DNA of 64,000 bases, taken from contig JAJEKV010000874.1 of the NCBI GenBank assembly GCA_021234155.1, positions 1 through 64,000 of the forward strand. Direction: 5' to 3'. Below, in pieces: positions 1 to 13,001 of the stretch (within the stretch, counting starts at the first letter, position 1; each line of letters starts with the position of its first letter). The DNA comes from Isoetes taiwanensis (lineage: Eukaryota > Streptophyta > Lycopodiopsida > Isoetales > Isoetaceae). The notes below the pieces were generated by a model, which was not told the DNA's origin, searched no databases, and saw nothing but the letters and a program-made list of their open reading frames with translations. Both the position numbers and the translations under genes were made by a program.

Positions 1-816
1 GTTAAATACCAATGTTTTCTGGATCTGCAAGTCATAAGCAGCATTTGCTATTTTAATAATCAAAATTTGATGTTTCTACTTGCAGATGGCATAAACTAAA
101 ATGATGGCAGACATTAATATCATGCCCATGAATTTTGTCCATGTGAAGGTATGTTCGTAACACTTTTGGTGTTTATTTCGAAACAAAAATTTCTTATTTC
201 ATGTCTATCATTCAATCTACATTTACCAATTGTGCAGGATTGAGTGATCATGAATGAGCAATCTACCAATGCTCCCAGATAAAATTCTCTCAACTATTTG
301 GTATAGCCTTCTGCGTAGACTATCGGGATTATAGCACCAAAGCATCAGTCGGTACTTTTCGCAGACAAACCTTTTGTTCTGTCTCATATAGATGGTTGGG
401 AAGGGACACTGTGAGCTGCAGAGTTCGAACTTCTCAGTGCATGTAAATCCTACGCAGATGCATCAATTCTATTTATCATCATTTAATTCAGTACTCCAAG
501 CTCCATTCGGGCTTAGGATACCAATAAATAATGTTGGTAGGTCTTTATGTAATGCAGAGGTACAACAACTGCTTTGGCCCTTAATAACATGTGTTGGACT
601 CTTGATGTGTGTTCTGATAGTTCCAGTACCATCTTAAATTTCATTCTCACTTTAGTTTCTGCAAATAGGTGCTTTAGAAGACTAGGATGCCAGCTACCCA
701 TGTTTAGAACACCATTGTTCGTGATGCCAACTAATTATCTTTCTGTTGTGTGCAGGATTACCAAGTTGTCTGTAGCCGTCCTTGAATCAATCTCTTAACT
801 ATTCACTTAAATGCAG
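1..816. other. Region upstream of the first gene fragment, no firm exon
   Basis: Several pieces resemble exons bounded by AG and GT (around 101-150, 392-538 and 750-790), but each has in-frame stops or would need introns of about 20 bases. They could be earlier exons of the gene whose end lies at 817-1351, or untranslated sequence. I do not assign a coding model here. Confidence 0.3.
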
Positions 817-1351
817 GGATGGCATTACTATTGGTGCAGACATAACTATTGGTGCCTCTATCTATGCTGAGGTAGGTATAGTCACCTAAGTCTGAAAAAA
901 GCGGGGCTGCAAAAATAAAACTCCTCAATAAAACTCCTCGCTTTGGGCCAATTTACTGTTTGCCTTGAAAATGGTAGGTGGAAAATCATAAATTATAGGG
1001 GTACATACCTTTAGATTGTTTCCTAGGCCAAAATATATACCAAGTAATGACTTTGAGCCACAATGCAATTGGGCAAATTACATGCAACAGGAATTTCGTT
1101 TCCCTTGCTAGGTTATTCTTCCAGCTAAGGAGGTCTTGAAGAAAGTTCGTTTGAAGACACTTCTTAGCTTCATTGTAATCTTGCAAGGTATGTGGTTAAT
1201 AGATAGGTACGTTTCTTCTTAGACGTTGATTTGGGGTGTCAGATATCATCTACACTTATTTTCAGAGGCAAGAGTGACAGGTTTATATTCAGGGTTGAAG
1301 GAACTTGGTCTTTTATCTCCTCATGCATATATGCATATGCATTATAAATGA
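817..1351 (+). CDS. Last three exons of an unidentified gene
   Basis: Three segments keep phase across AG/GT borders: 817-871 (followed by gtaggt), 1112-1187 (followed by gtatgt) and 1266-1351 (after ttttcag, ending in TGA at 1349). The joined reading gives about 70 residues without a stop. It starts with a hexapeptide-like stretch (DGITIGADITIGASIY), continues with VILPAKEVLKK and ends SPHAYMHMHYK. The phases fit: 55 nt with one leading base, 76 nt ending with one extra base, then two leading bases. An AATAAA lies 23 bases past the stop. I do not recognise the protein; the repeated ITIGA units recall a left-handed beta-helix but are too short to classify. The 5' exons are not resolved or lie outside the window. 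Splicing is inferred from consensus only. Confidence 0.5.
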
Positions 1352-1373
1352 GTTGTTATGCCCTGCAATAGGG

Positions 1374-1379
1374 AATAAA
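1374..1379 (+). terminator. Polyadenylation signal AATAAA
   Basis: A canonical AATAAA sits 23 bases downstream of the TGA at 1349-1351, followed by a T-rich run. This supports 1351 as a true gene end. Position and consensus are the only evidence. Confidence 0.4.
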
Positions 1380-3110
1380 GTTTGCTTTTTTTTTATTCTG
1401 AGTTCTTTTAGTGGATCTGTATTTGGTTAGATTAAAATTATTTAACTGGTAATAGTACAATAATAGTATTGAACTATGCTTTCCTATTTTGGATCCTGTA
1501 ATTATCCTGATAAAATATATGATGAAATTGTTATATCATCATCTGATATGCCAACGCTGTTATAGATTGATGTATGGCAAGCACAATTCTGATATGACTA
1601 ACCAGTTGCGCAAATGTTGCATGGCATGTACAAACTCCACCATGATAACTTCCACGAAATAGTGCCATGTAGATATACCATTGCTGAGTAAAATATTGTC
1701 ATCTAATTACAGTCCTTTTTTTGTGACTATATTACTCTCATTTTATGCTTAGCAATGCAGGAAGTGGTAAAACGCCTTATGTCTTGATCCCAAGGGTTTG
1801 ATACATTTACGTTGAAATGATCCCAAGGGCAACAATAAGAAAACATTAGTGGCTTTCAGCTATAATACTGAGGCTTCAAGAAAAGATCCTTACCGTTAAA
1901 AAAGGCCATTTCTTCAATGACATTTTTTTCCACAACACAACAAATAGATACAAAAATGTGGCAATGCCATTTGGGGTGATATTGCCTAGCACTTCTCTAC
2001 TTGTAATGGTCTAAGTTTTCTAACCTTTGCTTTTATTATTGGAATGCCTCCATATAAAAACCTTAGAATATGACTCATCATGAATACATGCTATGCTTAG
2101 GCTTAGCAAGATCAAGCGTTTAGAAAATTAACTTTTGGAAAATTATTGTTTTCAACAAAAATGCATTGGGATCAAAGTGGTAGATGATTTAAATTTATTT
2201 GATGAAATTTCTCATTGAAATAACTATTTATTCAGAGCACTTACAATGATCGAATCATAAAAGCTATTTACTCGCTTCCCATACTCGCTTCCTATAGACA
2301 TGACAATCTGCTCTATAATAGACTCTAGGATTAGTTTTCTGCAAGCCCCTTCTAATCTAGAGACTTTGCATTTTGGACATGTATGCTTCAATGTTGAAAT
2401 AAATCTTGGGTTTTCTATTGGTAATTGCCACTTTCTTTTTTTGAAACTTTAAACTTAGACGAATTGCAAGGGCTATGAGGTTTACCATGGCAATATCACG
2501 CCATAATCTTTTCAATTACATTGCCTCGCTCTCATACCCCAATAATGACTTCTTAGTTTGGCATGCCTACATCTTGAAACCAACTTTAGTCCATGTATTT
2601 CTTCAAAAGTTTACCATACAATGTTTGAGGAACCTTTGAGTGCTCCACACAAATGCCTTTACTGAGACTACCATTTACGCTTTAGTTCCAGAGCCAAAGT
2701 AACATTTTGCTAGCTAAAAGTGACATTTTGCTAGCTACTGGCAATCACAACCCATCGGTGCAACTATATCGATAAATTCGATAAAACATTGTTGAAGTTT
2801 TCTTTAAGACTTTTTTCTTTAAAAAGATAAATATTGGTAAAACATGGTTGAAGTTTTCTTTGTTTTTACTGATGGTGCGGAAAGCATCTTATCTTGATAT
2901 CATTGAATATACTTCACATGCAACATGTGATCTATTTCATTCAAATAGTTGACCCATAAGTTCATGGCATACCACAACACATGTAATAATGCCCCTCACA
3001 CACCACACTCACATTCACACCTTCCTTCCTTTTTAGCATTACGTCAAATAGGAAAAAATGTCACATTCCTTATTCTAGCCAACAATCATACAGGCACCCA
3101 TTCATATTGT
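1380..3110. other. AT-rich intergenic stretch
   Basis: No ORF above noise, no splice-consistent exon and no strong repeat was seen. A short block with gttgaagttttcttt occurs twice near 2790 and 2850. The last part may be the body of the non-autonomous Helitron ending at 3144. Confidence 0.4.
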
Positions 3111-3116
3111 AGTAAA

Positions 3117-3144
3117 GCCCGGCAACGCCGGGCACCATAACTAG
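3117..3144 (+). mobile_element. Helitron-like 3' terminus (hairpin plus CTAG)
   Basis: A perfect 7-bp stem GCCCGGC / GCCGGGC with an AAC loop (3117-3133) is followed after 7 bases by CTAG (3141-3144), and the next base is T. A GC-rich hairpin just upstream of CTRR with a T beyond it is the known 3' signature of plant Helitrons, which insert between A and T. The 5' TC end could not be placed, so only the terminus is annotated. The hairpin stands out strongly from its AT-rich surroundings. No Rep-helicase coding is visible, so the copy would be non-autonomous. Confidence 0.5.
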
Positions 3145-5060
3145 TCTTATTCAAACTTCTTGTCTTTTTAAGTCTCTCCTTCCTCTATTAGTTGCCTCTA
3201 CAAGATTACATATTGAAGAGATTGCATGTAGTGGACATTTGTTTTGAAGATAGAATCGTAGTGAAAGATAGTGGTAGAAATTAAAATCTTAGGTGAGATT
3301 AATCCTTATTTTCTTTGTTTGATTACTTTCTATAACCTTTTACAACTTCTACAAAATCGTGAACTAAAACAAATTGCCATATTTGAAGAGAGGTTGAATT
3401 TTAGTTGAGTCCGCCATATATGGAATTCTTGTATCTAGTAGTATTTGTGGTGTATTTATAGCTTTAGACATGTGTTGATACCCTGTTTGATATCCTTGCT
3501 TTGTTTCTACGACATCTTTTATACTGTCATCGTTGTATCCTTTATATGTTTCCCCTTGCAAGTAATATATCCTCACCTTGTAATGCCTATGAAATGCACT
3601 TTCTCACCCTTGTTCACGTTCTTCATGATTCTTTATAGCTGGCAGATAGTTTTGCTTGACCTTTATATCTCTAGTGAGTTGGTGCCGACCACAGCTCTCA
3701 AGACTTGTTGGAGACTTGGTTGTATTATAATGTTTTACTAAATATGCTATCAATAGGAAATTCTATTGGTTTTGTGGAGATTACCGTCTATGTGTCATTT
3801 CTGTTGCATTGTATCCTTCTTCTAAACACTTTATCATGCACCTCTCTTTTTTGCATGGTCTTGCTGATCCCACCAATTAGCCTAGCCTTATCTCCTTCTT
3901 GCCTATTCTATTTTTAATAACCATATCATCATTTTTCATTATAGTCTTTCATCCCTTTGTGCCTCAACCTTTGTTTGCTAGCAATAGTCTGCCACTATCT
4001 ATATATGAATCGAGCAAATAAGAAGAATATCATATAGTGGTCTGTCTTGCAAAGTGTTCCGAACCCGACCCAAAACCTAATGTTTGTCGCCATTGGCTGG
4101 TCATAGTTAAAACTTTTATTTTATTGAATTCGCCATGTCTTATTGAGACATTACTCAGGATGAAGCTTTACAAGTAGCTGTTGAGTGTTTGCTCGTCAAT
4201 GACATAGAGACTCCTGCAACGAACATTCTCTTTGTAATCTTGATTTGGAAAGAGGTCACCCCCCGTCTACTAGAGCGCAGTCCGCACCTCCTACAACATG
4301 CTTACAATCTCATCCACGCTCATCGCACTATAGGCCTGATGGTTCTCATCAGCATTGTCCTCTGTCTTATGGATCACTCCATCGAATATTGTCCAAAGTA
4401 ATCCATCTCAATGCTATGCTACTTATGAAAGTGACTATCTTCACATCTCTCATGTCTGATCCTCTCAGGTTTCTCAACCCGATTCTCTACAATAGGTTCA
4501 TGTGCATCAGACCTTTCCTGAAGAATAAGGCCATGTGTTAGTCTCTCATTTAAGCACGAATTCATTAATTAGAGAAATTTGGAATTCTCGTTTAGCATGA
4601 AATAGGTTAGCGGGTAGCCATATAGTGCAAAAACTACTACCAATTGAGTAAAAGTTGGCGTTTTTTTGCACAAATTCTGCAAATGCTTCAGTCTTATTCG
4701 GAAATATAGTTTTTACTGCTAATGCAAAGGTTCACCGCGAGTATAACGTAGTAGGAGGGAGTGTGAAAACTTCTGCCAAAAAGGCTTAACGCGATGTTTC
4801 TGACTGAAAGGAGACGAAAGAATGTGCCTTTTATTAAAACCATATGAGAGCATTGTGTTAAAAGAAGGTACCGAGGAGCAAGGATATCACACAAAATTCA
4901 GTATTTAAAGCCATGTAATTAGCAGGAGGATCGTGGTAGCGATTATTTTAGCATTAAACATATGGTAAAAGATATGGGTAAAGACAAAACCAAAGTTTTG
5001 AAACAAAAATTTCCATTGAAGGAAGTAATATACAACATAATTTATGATTGAAGGAGATAA
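3145..5060. other. Intergenic stretch, nothing supported
   Basis: Short overlapping ORFs occur on both strands (for example around 3445-3917 and 4189-4541), but none has a recognisable motif, consistent phase or splice borders. Base composition is uniform and AT-rich. I see no repeat or RNA gene here. Confidence 0.35.
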
Positions 5061-5063
5061 TTA

Positions 5064-8000
5064 TTACGATTGTGTTTTAGGATACTTGATCGGTATCACA
5101 CCCATTTCATTGGCCATGCGATTGACATGCTCTCTACCCAATTCCATAGCTTGTGTTGTGTCCATCTCTGGGAATAACTTGTGATCTACGGAACTACAAC
5201 ACCCATGGCCTTTTGCGATGTACCGGCAGATGTGAATCGGGCTCCCATTCTTCTTTGTCCCACCGCCTTTGCTCCCGCCTATAAGTTCCTTTTGCGGTAG
5301 CTCGTGGGGCATTCGATGTGGATGATAGAGCCGCTTCTTCTTTGTGTACACGATGCTCTGTGACCCCAAGAACCTCATCTTGGTCAATGTCCATGTGTTG
5401 TTGGTGCGCTTCCATGTGCTTTGGATCGTTTCCATGTGTTCTACATGCGTATTCAAACTTATGTTCTTTGTCAAGAAAGGCATGTACCCATCAAGCTTCT
5501 CATTAAGTGCATTCAATTTTTGAAAAGTGGGCTCGGGGCTTCTATACCTTTTTTCCGTCTCTTCAAGCAAAGCTTTGTTTCTTGCATTCTCTCTTCGTGG
5601 GACTTAGCATCGAGGGTTTTCCAAAATGGAATCAACTTTGATAGAGATCGTGTTTTGGGTGATACCGATGTCGGGTTGAATTTGGATCGTGGTCAACATT
5701 CTACTTCGGCTCTTCCTCAAACCCATCTCGGCACTTGGATTGGCCATCTTATCAAGCATTTCAAAGAACGCCCTCGAAGCGGCACACTTTACCCGAACTT
5801 CGAAACGCTCTTTTTGCCTTGCATAAGAGCAACACGGTAGCCGTCAGCCCAAAAGAAATCCGAACACAACCATCGGTCGGCACCGGTTGTTCAACAATAT
5901 GGTAGGCATAGGAGGTTTTGTTTGGCATTTCAATACAAGATCTCCTTCCATTGCCGCCCATTTGAATCTTGGTTTGCACTGTAAAAGAGTCGATATTTTT
6001 TATCTTTCGTCGGCATCCTCATTACCATTGGCGGCATTGGAGGCAATGGTGTTGACTTAGGAGCCTTGTCGTGTGGAGATAGGTGAAGCTCCAACTCACG
6101 GTTGCACGGGTGCTACACGAACATCACTCTGTTAATGCACATATGACTAATAAAAGTACTGATGTTCTTTCACCCTTCGTTTGCTCTCCCATCCCATTTC
6201 TTCATAGGAACCTAAGATAGGTAGCCACCGCCTGAATTTGCTTACATTTGTACAAGCAATTGGGCAAATTCCTGGCGCATGATAATGACCAAGTGATAAA
6301 CTTTGGCATCCGTCATGGTAGCTATCCTTGTAAATAGATCGTGTATTTCTTGCAATCCCATACCTTGTTTATCCCTCGGATGTCAATAAATATCGTCGCA
6401 GCATTCTCGACACTTGGGAGGAAGTAGGGATGCCATCCTTTGTCCTTTGCTATGACAATATTTTTCTTTTCCTTTCTTTTTTCTAGCCTCTTCCGGCTTT
6501 AGAATATTCCGATTGGCTCCAAAAGGCTGGTAGATTACCTAGTGTATGATCCTTGTTATAGTTAGCCTTCACGTGCACGCACGGTATCTAAGATCCGATA
6601 TCCAAGATTCTCGTTGATCGAAATCGGGGAAAAGCACGAAGCAATTCCTCCCAAATATCGAAATCCTTTTGCAGCAAATTTGAGGCATAAGACAAAATTT
6701 AGCCTCATAAAAGTGAGGGTTCTGATGTCGGGAGTGCGGGTTGTGCGCAATCAAATCTCCGCTATAACCCGGACCGCACCTTTAAATAGGTCTTGCCTTC
6801 TATAATCTCATCGAAAGCAACAGTGACAACTCTCAGATTCGACATACCTCGTAACCAGTGGAGCCGGTCTTGTTAAAGAAGTCTTTGGATGGCTTGTCTG
6901 GAAAGTCACCATGGTCGCCACTTAGTTTCTGACTCACCCACATACCGGCAACTTCCATTAACTTCTTGAAAACCTTCTCATCCATAAAAAATGAATTGTT
7001 TTTCATCCTTAAGCTCCTGCACTTTCAAGGTGGTCGTTGCAATTTCATGGAAATCCTGCGAAACAATTTCAATTTGTCATCAAGATCAGCGGCCGTGAAC
7101 TTGGCGTAGTAGAAAACAAATAAATACCTTCCAATTTGAAGTTTTATTTTGTCCCTATAGGTCCTTGTGGAGGGCAACCATAAGCCTTGTCTTGATTGTG
7201 AAGTTGTTCTTGATTTTCAATCGGTGGCTCTCTGTACGGTGTTTGCAATTGCCGTTGCATTGAATACTCAACTCTATATATTCCTTGTGCGTAAGATTTC
7301 CGTTCGGCACCCTCAATCTTCTTCTAGCATATACTTTGGCAAATTCGTTCTTTGCTTTCGAACTTCGGGCTGACCAGAACAAAGGTTGTCGGCACAAATC
7401 TTGTGGTTGCCGAAATAATATAAAATTTCTTGCCCTTCAAATCTTGGATTGCTCCATGTCACCCTCCTCTGAAAGATAGACATCAGTCGAGGTCAAATTC
7501 ATAACGAAAGTGTCCAAAAGATAAAGAATTAGTTACCAGTAATAGGGTCAAACGGAACTCCATTTCAAAATGTACTCGAACCGCAATGCTTGTATTGTCC
7601 TCAATGTGCATATGATGGCATCTTGCACATTGTTCTTCGTGCCTTCCGCATTGCCACCACTATGCCAACTTGTTCAACGTCCTCGGCTTTTTTCCGGTCC
7701 CAGCGAACAGCCGCGAGGTCCTTTCTGCGATCACCCTAATGTCGCGGTAGAGCTTTGTGCAATCTCAATACACCATTTCCTTTCATTGGAAGGGGTTATA
7801 ATCTGGTCGGCTCGACATCGGTCCTCGGAGAGAGCAAAGTCGTAAACAAAAGCTGTAGTGAGTGCACGGTAGGCCGCATAATGTGGTGCAATGAAAGGTT
7901 TAAACTATCGTAGAGAAACGCGGACCGATCACGCCAAGCGGCTAAAATAGAACTCCATAACAATCGCGCTTAATTTTGTGTAGCACTTAAACACGCTTAG

Positions 8001-8340
8001 AAAACATTGCCGCGAACCTAATGACCTACTACACTAGTAATAGCGATGAACATCGCCAATAAAGAAAAATCTATGCTCGGCCACCCATGACAGCGATCTT
8101 GATGAGCAGCTACCTATGAAGACCGCTATCTAGAAATTATAAAACCAATCAAGCAAGACTGTCGCGATCTTGATGAGCAACTACACTTATGAAGACCGCT
8201 ATCTAGAAATTATAAAACCTATCAACCAAGCCGCGGCCAGCGATCTTGCTTGAGCAACTATACTTATGAAAACAATAGAAGTTCTAGTAGGCAAGATCGT
8301 GGGCCCAGCGATCTTCTTGTGAAAATGTTAGAAAATACCT
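5064..8340 (-). pseudogene. Degenerate unidentified mobile-element ORF
   Basis: Reading the minus strand from about 7.4 kb to 5.06 kb gives protein-like segments in shifting frames. The longest open piece is 168 codons (5064-5570), basic and hydrophilic, with a short CCSS cluster and ending IPIKYPKTQS. Upstream fragments (7155-7397, 6562-6754, 5761-5979) have sensible composition but are separated by stops. I recognise no family. Its position opposite the DUF7869 pseudogene across a GC-rich centre suggests a two-gene divergent transposon, or two unrelated fossils lying side by side. No terminal repeats were found to settle this. Confidence 0.35.
8094..8310. repeat. Degenerate tandem repeat, period about 75 bp
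   Basis: The phrase gcgatcttgatgagcaactac followed by tatgaagaccgctatctag recurs about three times, first well conserved and then diverged (tgcttgagcaactatacttatgaaaac). The array lies upstream of the minus-strand pseudogene's start side and might be a subterminal or promoter repeat of that element. Confidence 0.55.
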
Positions 8341-9660
8341 TCTCGAGGAGTCCTTAGGTGCCATGGGATGTACCGGGCCGAAAGTACGAAATCACGGGTT
8401 TTGGAGTGGGTCGGGGGCGGTCGGGAGAGAAGCTTAGGCAATGAATGAAATCGTGGAGTAGAATTGGTTTTTGAATGTTTTGAGTTTCAATTTATAGAAC
8501 GGCCGCAGAATTAAATGCCCGGCCCCTCATGATGGCGCGTGAAAAAAACGTGCCATAATGGCGTCGTACGCCGGTATTAATAACCGGCCAGCCGCCTCAG
8601 TATTTATTCCCTCGACATTACGCGGTCGTCGCGAATATACCCGGTCAGGAAAAGGCCAGTAACTGCACGAAAAGGTCTTTATCCCGCGGACGTCAGCGTT
8701 CAATTCCGGTCATAATTCCCGGACGACACTTTATCCAGCCATAAATGCCTCCAAAATATCCAGGTTTCACGGACGGACCTTACCAAAATTTGAATTCGAG
8801 AACAAACCAATTGAAAGCGGGGAAAAGCCAATTCAAATTTCATTGTTTTTGCAAGATCTTGGCCGGAAGTCGCCTAAGAAGCTGGGCCAAGTTTGGGCAA
8901 GGATTTTGCCGCATTTAGCATCCATTGAAGAAGCCCGGCCCGGCGCTTGATAATCCGCTTTTGCAATCGGCCACTACACTTTCATTACGCAATCGCATCG
9001 ATTCGGGGTTTACGCTTGCGGGTAAAAAGGCCTATTCGATGCATATCCTTTGAAGTGAACTCAGCGTATCGAATGCATTGAATTTCAATTATAAGCGCAA
9101 CCTCCGAAGTCTGCGCACTAACATTCACTATGTATTGCATGGATTGATAAGATACCTCTGATACTTTGTTGCAACTATGTAAAATAGATGTTCTAAGCAA
9201 GCTGATGTGCACTTTCTGGTGTGTTTATTATACAATGTAAGCGTGTTTCAAGTATATGCTTTCTTTCTCTATGTGGATGAAACTAAACCTTTGTTTTATG
9301 ACACCGCAGCGACTCGGCGGGTCCTCGGCTACAAGTTGACGTTGACGCCACCGTATTCCCCAGGAGGTAGGAGTAATGCCTTACCCTCAAAGTCAATCGT
9401 TTAACTTTGGTGCTCCACGAGATCGTGATCGTGATACCTTCAAACCATCTACACTTGCTATTGACCAAAGAACTCCCGGATATCGATAACTTTGAGTTGA
9501 ACCCACTAGCTAGCCTCGAAATTTGATTTGCACGAAGTTCTTGCCGAAACGCCCTAGTGTGAATGTTCTACAAATAAGCGCGCCAGCGTTCTTACCGGGC
9601 TCGATAAGATCGCGGTGGCGAAAAGTCGTGACCATTTCTTATTTTTCGGTTTCTATCTTT
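8340..9660. other. GC-rich interval between two divergent pseudogenes
   Basis: This interval is richer in CG dinucleotides than its neighbours (NotI-like gcggccgc at about 8502, gtcgtacgccgg, accggcc). It separates the minus-strand pseudogene at 5-8.3 kb from the plus-strand DUF7869 pseudogene at 9.7-12.9 kb. It could hold a bidirectional promoter, but no TATA box or repeat decides this. Confidence 0.3.
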
Positions 9661-9671
9661 TGTAGTGGTTT

Positions 9672-12600
9672 ATGATCACGATTGCTTTTCTGCTCACTAG
9701 GATCGCTACGCTATTCCCACCTCTTGTTTGCGGGATGGCTGATGTAATTCCGTTGTATCTGGCGGGGAAAAAGGTGGCGGAAGGAAAGAGTCACAATTCG
9801 AGGCGCCATCACAATTCGACATTCGGGAGGGTATGGTTTGTCGTTTCAATTGTGGGAATATTACGGATGGAGCCGATTCACGCTACCAATTCCCGAATTG
9901 GAAATAGAAAAATGGGTGAAGTTGCGGGGACTTTTGTGTTGTGGTACAAGAAGGACATTGTTGCTCAACTAGATAGACATGAGGAAGCTTGCACCCCACC
10001 AGGTCGATAAAAAGGATGGTGGCGGGGCAGAGGAATGAGGGGTTAGCCATAATGGGGAGCGAATCATGTGCAAGGGCTTTTTTTCTAGAGATGAGTTAGT
10101 TGAGAAGGCGTGCACTCATGCATGAATCTTTGCTACATGGCTTATACCTATGGTGTTATCGTTTTTACCCGATCAAACCATGCTTTGTGTCGGCGCGGAA
10201 GTTAGGGGAAGGCTCAATAGTCGCTACTATCATGAACATTTTCCAATGCTGAAAAAAGATCTCTATCTTGTTGCCGAACCGTGCGTAAATGCCCCAAGCG
10301 CATGACCTTGTGAGATGGCCCATAGCCCTCGTGCTTTCGTTGATAACATTCCGGTTTCTACTCTTGTGGACGCGGTGAAGGAGAAGGATGTGGAGAATGA
10401 ACCTTACTCCATTAGACCCGAAATTGGCATCACCAAAAGAGACCTTACAAGCATGGTCAATCGGAGACCAGAACACCGCCCAAAGATGACTAAATGTGAA
10501 AGAAAAAACTAGTCATGAGGCTATTCTAGACCCAGTCATCATCGCTGCATGAAATCTTTGTATTACGCAAATTTTACATCCCGAGGAGATAGTTTTCTTG
10601 CATGAGAACCTTTACCGGAACATGAAGTCCTCGAAGCGCACAACTTTTTGCATATAACATGCTAGATCTTTGCTCGAAAATGGTGTAGTTAAACCGATGT
10701 TGAATAACAAGCGGTGTCACGTGGAAAGCATGGCATAAAGCCTATGGCATTCCCATTTCCACTTTTACAAGTGGAAGAAGCTCTTCAATGACGGCCGTAC
10801 AGAATTGCTGAGCACGGAAATACTGGTCTAAGAAGCCAAGGTCTCATACTTTGGCAATGCTTTGGCTATCCATGTTCATAGATGAAAACGCAGCCACACC
10901 GCCTCGAAAATTACGAGCGGGGTAATGACAAAATGTTAAGAGGCTACCTTGATCTTGACTAAGAAGGATATACACCAAGAAGTAGATATTCACATGTAGA
11001 TGACAGTGCAAGCATATTTCTTCACATTTCGTCTCATTGGAAAGAGAATCCATCCGTGAGTAATACTAAGAGGATAGCATTTTCCATGTGTAACACTTGT
11101 ATTGTCATAAAAAGGGAAAAGCTCAAGACACCGGAGATCCAAAGAAGAAGGGTACTTGCAATAGAGAGAAAATCACATGACGGGCATTTGATTTCATCTA
11201 AGGACCTTCCCATCAATCCCGGAGCTTTTGTCGATAGATCTCCTTGAGTGCGCTTAACCATTATACATGATAAGATGGATCAAGAATAAGACCATGATCC
11301 CCTCGTCTAGAGAAGCTAGCAAAGTCCGTATGGAGGGGTGAGCAGTCAAGATTGATTACGAGGTGCTCTACATGCACGGGCCATGGTATAGGTGCCTTGG
11401 GCCACTTCTCATGGACCTCCGGCCCGATGATTCTAATTTTCATGTGGGATCCTTGAATCAGCAATTTTGAGAACTTTGGAGAATAAATGGAGGGGATAAT
11501 TGGGGCCATTTGAGAATCTTTGATCGATCTGGAAAGCATTTGGGGTGCAGCAATTTTAAACCACGGATAACCTTAGGACAAAAATGATGAATGGCGGTAG
11601 AAATGATTTTATGCCTCCTATCAAAAGGCCCTCATGGTAGCAAAACAAGTTGCCTAGGAGGCTTTACTTACTGCTACATTAGATAATTGCTTTCAGTCGA
11701 GAATAAGAATAGATATCTTTTCTCTTACTTGTCATACTTGGTTTGGTTAGGTGTATTTGATCAAGTGCAAATGGGATTCATGATGGTTGGACACACCCAC
11801 GATGACATAGATGCCCTATTTGGAAACTTCTCTACTCTAATGAGAAGATCGGATGCATTGACTATTCCGAGCTTATGCAACTCTTGGCAAGTGTAGTTCA
11901 AAGGCTCCCTTCACCTTACCTTGTGACGGAGGTTCTGATTGGAAGGAATTCGTGGAAAGGATTTATCCCCACGATAAGAAGGACCGTTTATGTGGTCACT
12001 TGGAACCTCTACTCTTCAAGTTTTGCATGAAGGATGGATGGCCACTAATGTTCTACAAGATGAGGCGGGGCATAGGGAGTGGCTCCAAAAGGGAATCGGA
12101 ATGTGGAAGGAGGATGCCCAAGGTTTACCTATGATTCGGAAGAGGGTCACCTAAGGTCCCGACCATATGGGAGCTTGAAAGATATAGGTGCATTAAGAGC
12201 TTCTATTGCCAAGTACATGATGCAACTTTGGGCAGCTATTTCTAGAGTCGGGCGATAAGTCATGGTCCAACACATATATGAATGAAGTTATTGACTACTG
12301 GTCCCACCTTCTTTGCGGGAAAGTGCTTGGTGACGGCAGCCCGTAGAGTCTGTCATTCAGATTCGGCCGCCCAAAGACGGGGCAAAAAGTGCATTGGAAG
12401 AACCCGAAAGAGTGTTTGTGGATGAGCACATTGAAGCATCTCATTATAGGGCCTTTCTCGGGTAGACCCAAGAACCCGGTTGAAATATTTGACCCTACCA
12501 AGATGTCAAGAAGGGAATGCTCTTGCTAATCAGACCACATGATAAGCGCCCGACATGGATGGCTTTTTGCCGAAGAGGACCCGATGAGAGGACCCTAATC

Positions 12601-12860
12601 TCCCACATTATGAAGAGGTGTTTGTCTCTTGGTTTGAACTTTGTTGCGAAAAGGGAACCTCATATGCAATGCGATATAGGGATTGTTGAGCAAGAATTGG
12701 AGACCCAATCCTAATGACCCGCCACGCTACCAACCTTTGAAAACAATAGACTATGGTTGGGCCGTAGAGACCAGGCCATTGTCGTGGTGATCCCCGTGAG
12801 TGTTTGGGCTCGGTTGCAAGAATTAGTGGCTAAAAGAAGCTAAGGGCGATGATGAGAACT
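9672..12860 (+). pseudogene. DUF7869-type mobile-element protein, decayed
   Basis: Four conserved pieces of this family appear in the expected order on the plus strand. A cysteine pair FSMCNTCIVIKREKL lies near 11,080, followed by a basic helix ending in H. A degraded segment starting DKMDQ lies near 11,273. The hallmark VGHTHDDIDALFG is at 11,786-11,824. HLEPLLFKF and DGWPLMFYKM lie at 12,000-12,063. Family members usually exceed 500 residues in one frame; here stops and frameshifts break it into ORFs of 60-112 codons. The HTHxDID core resembles the acidic catalytic motifs of RNase H-fold enzymes; the precise role is not established. Family assignment rests on motif recognition and is firm for the 11.0-12.1 kb part. 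The 9.7-10.5 kb part is joined by colinearity only. Confidence 0.65.
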
Positions 12861-13001
12861 CTTGAGGTATGCAATGCTCTTTTACATAATTACTATATCA
12901 TTCATAACATGAAAGTTACAATAGACTAGTTATTATTTGTTACGCTCTGCTTTTCCATCTCAACACAAGAGCTCTTACACTATACAATGCTAAGCGGTGA
13001 T

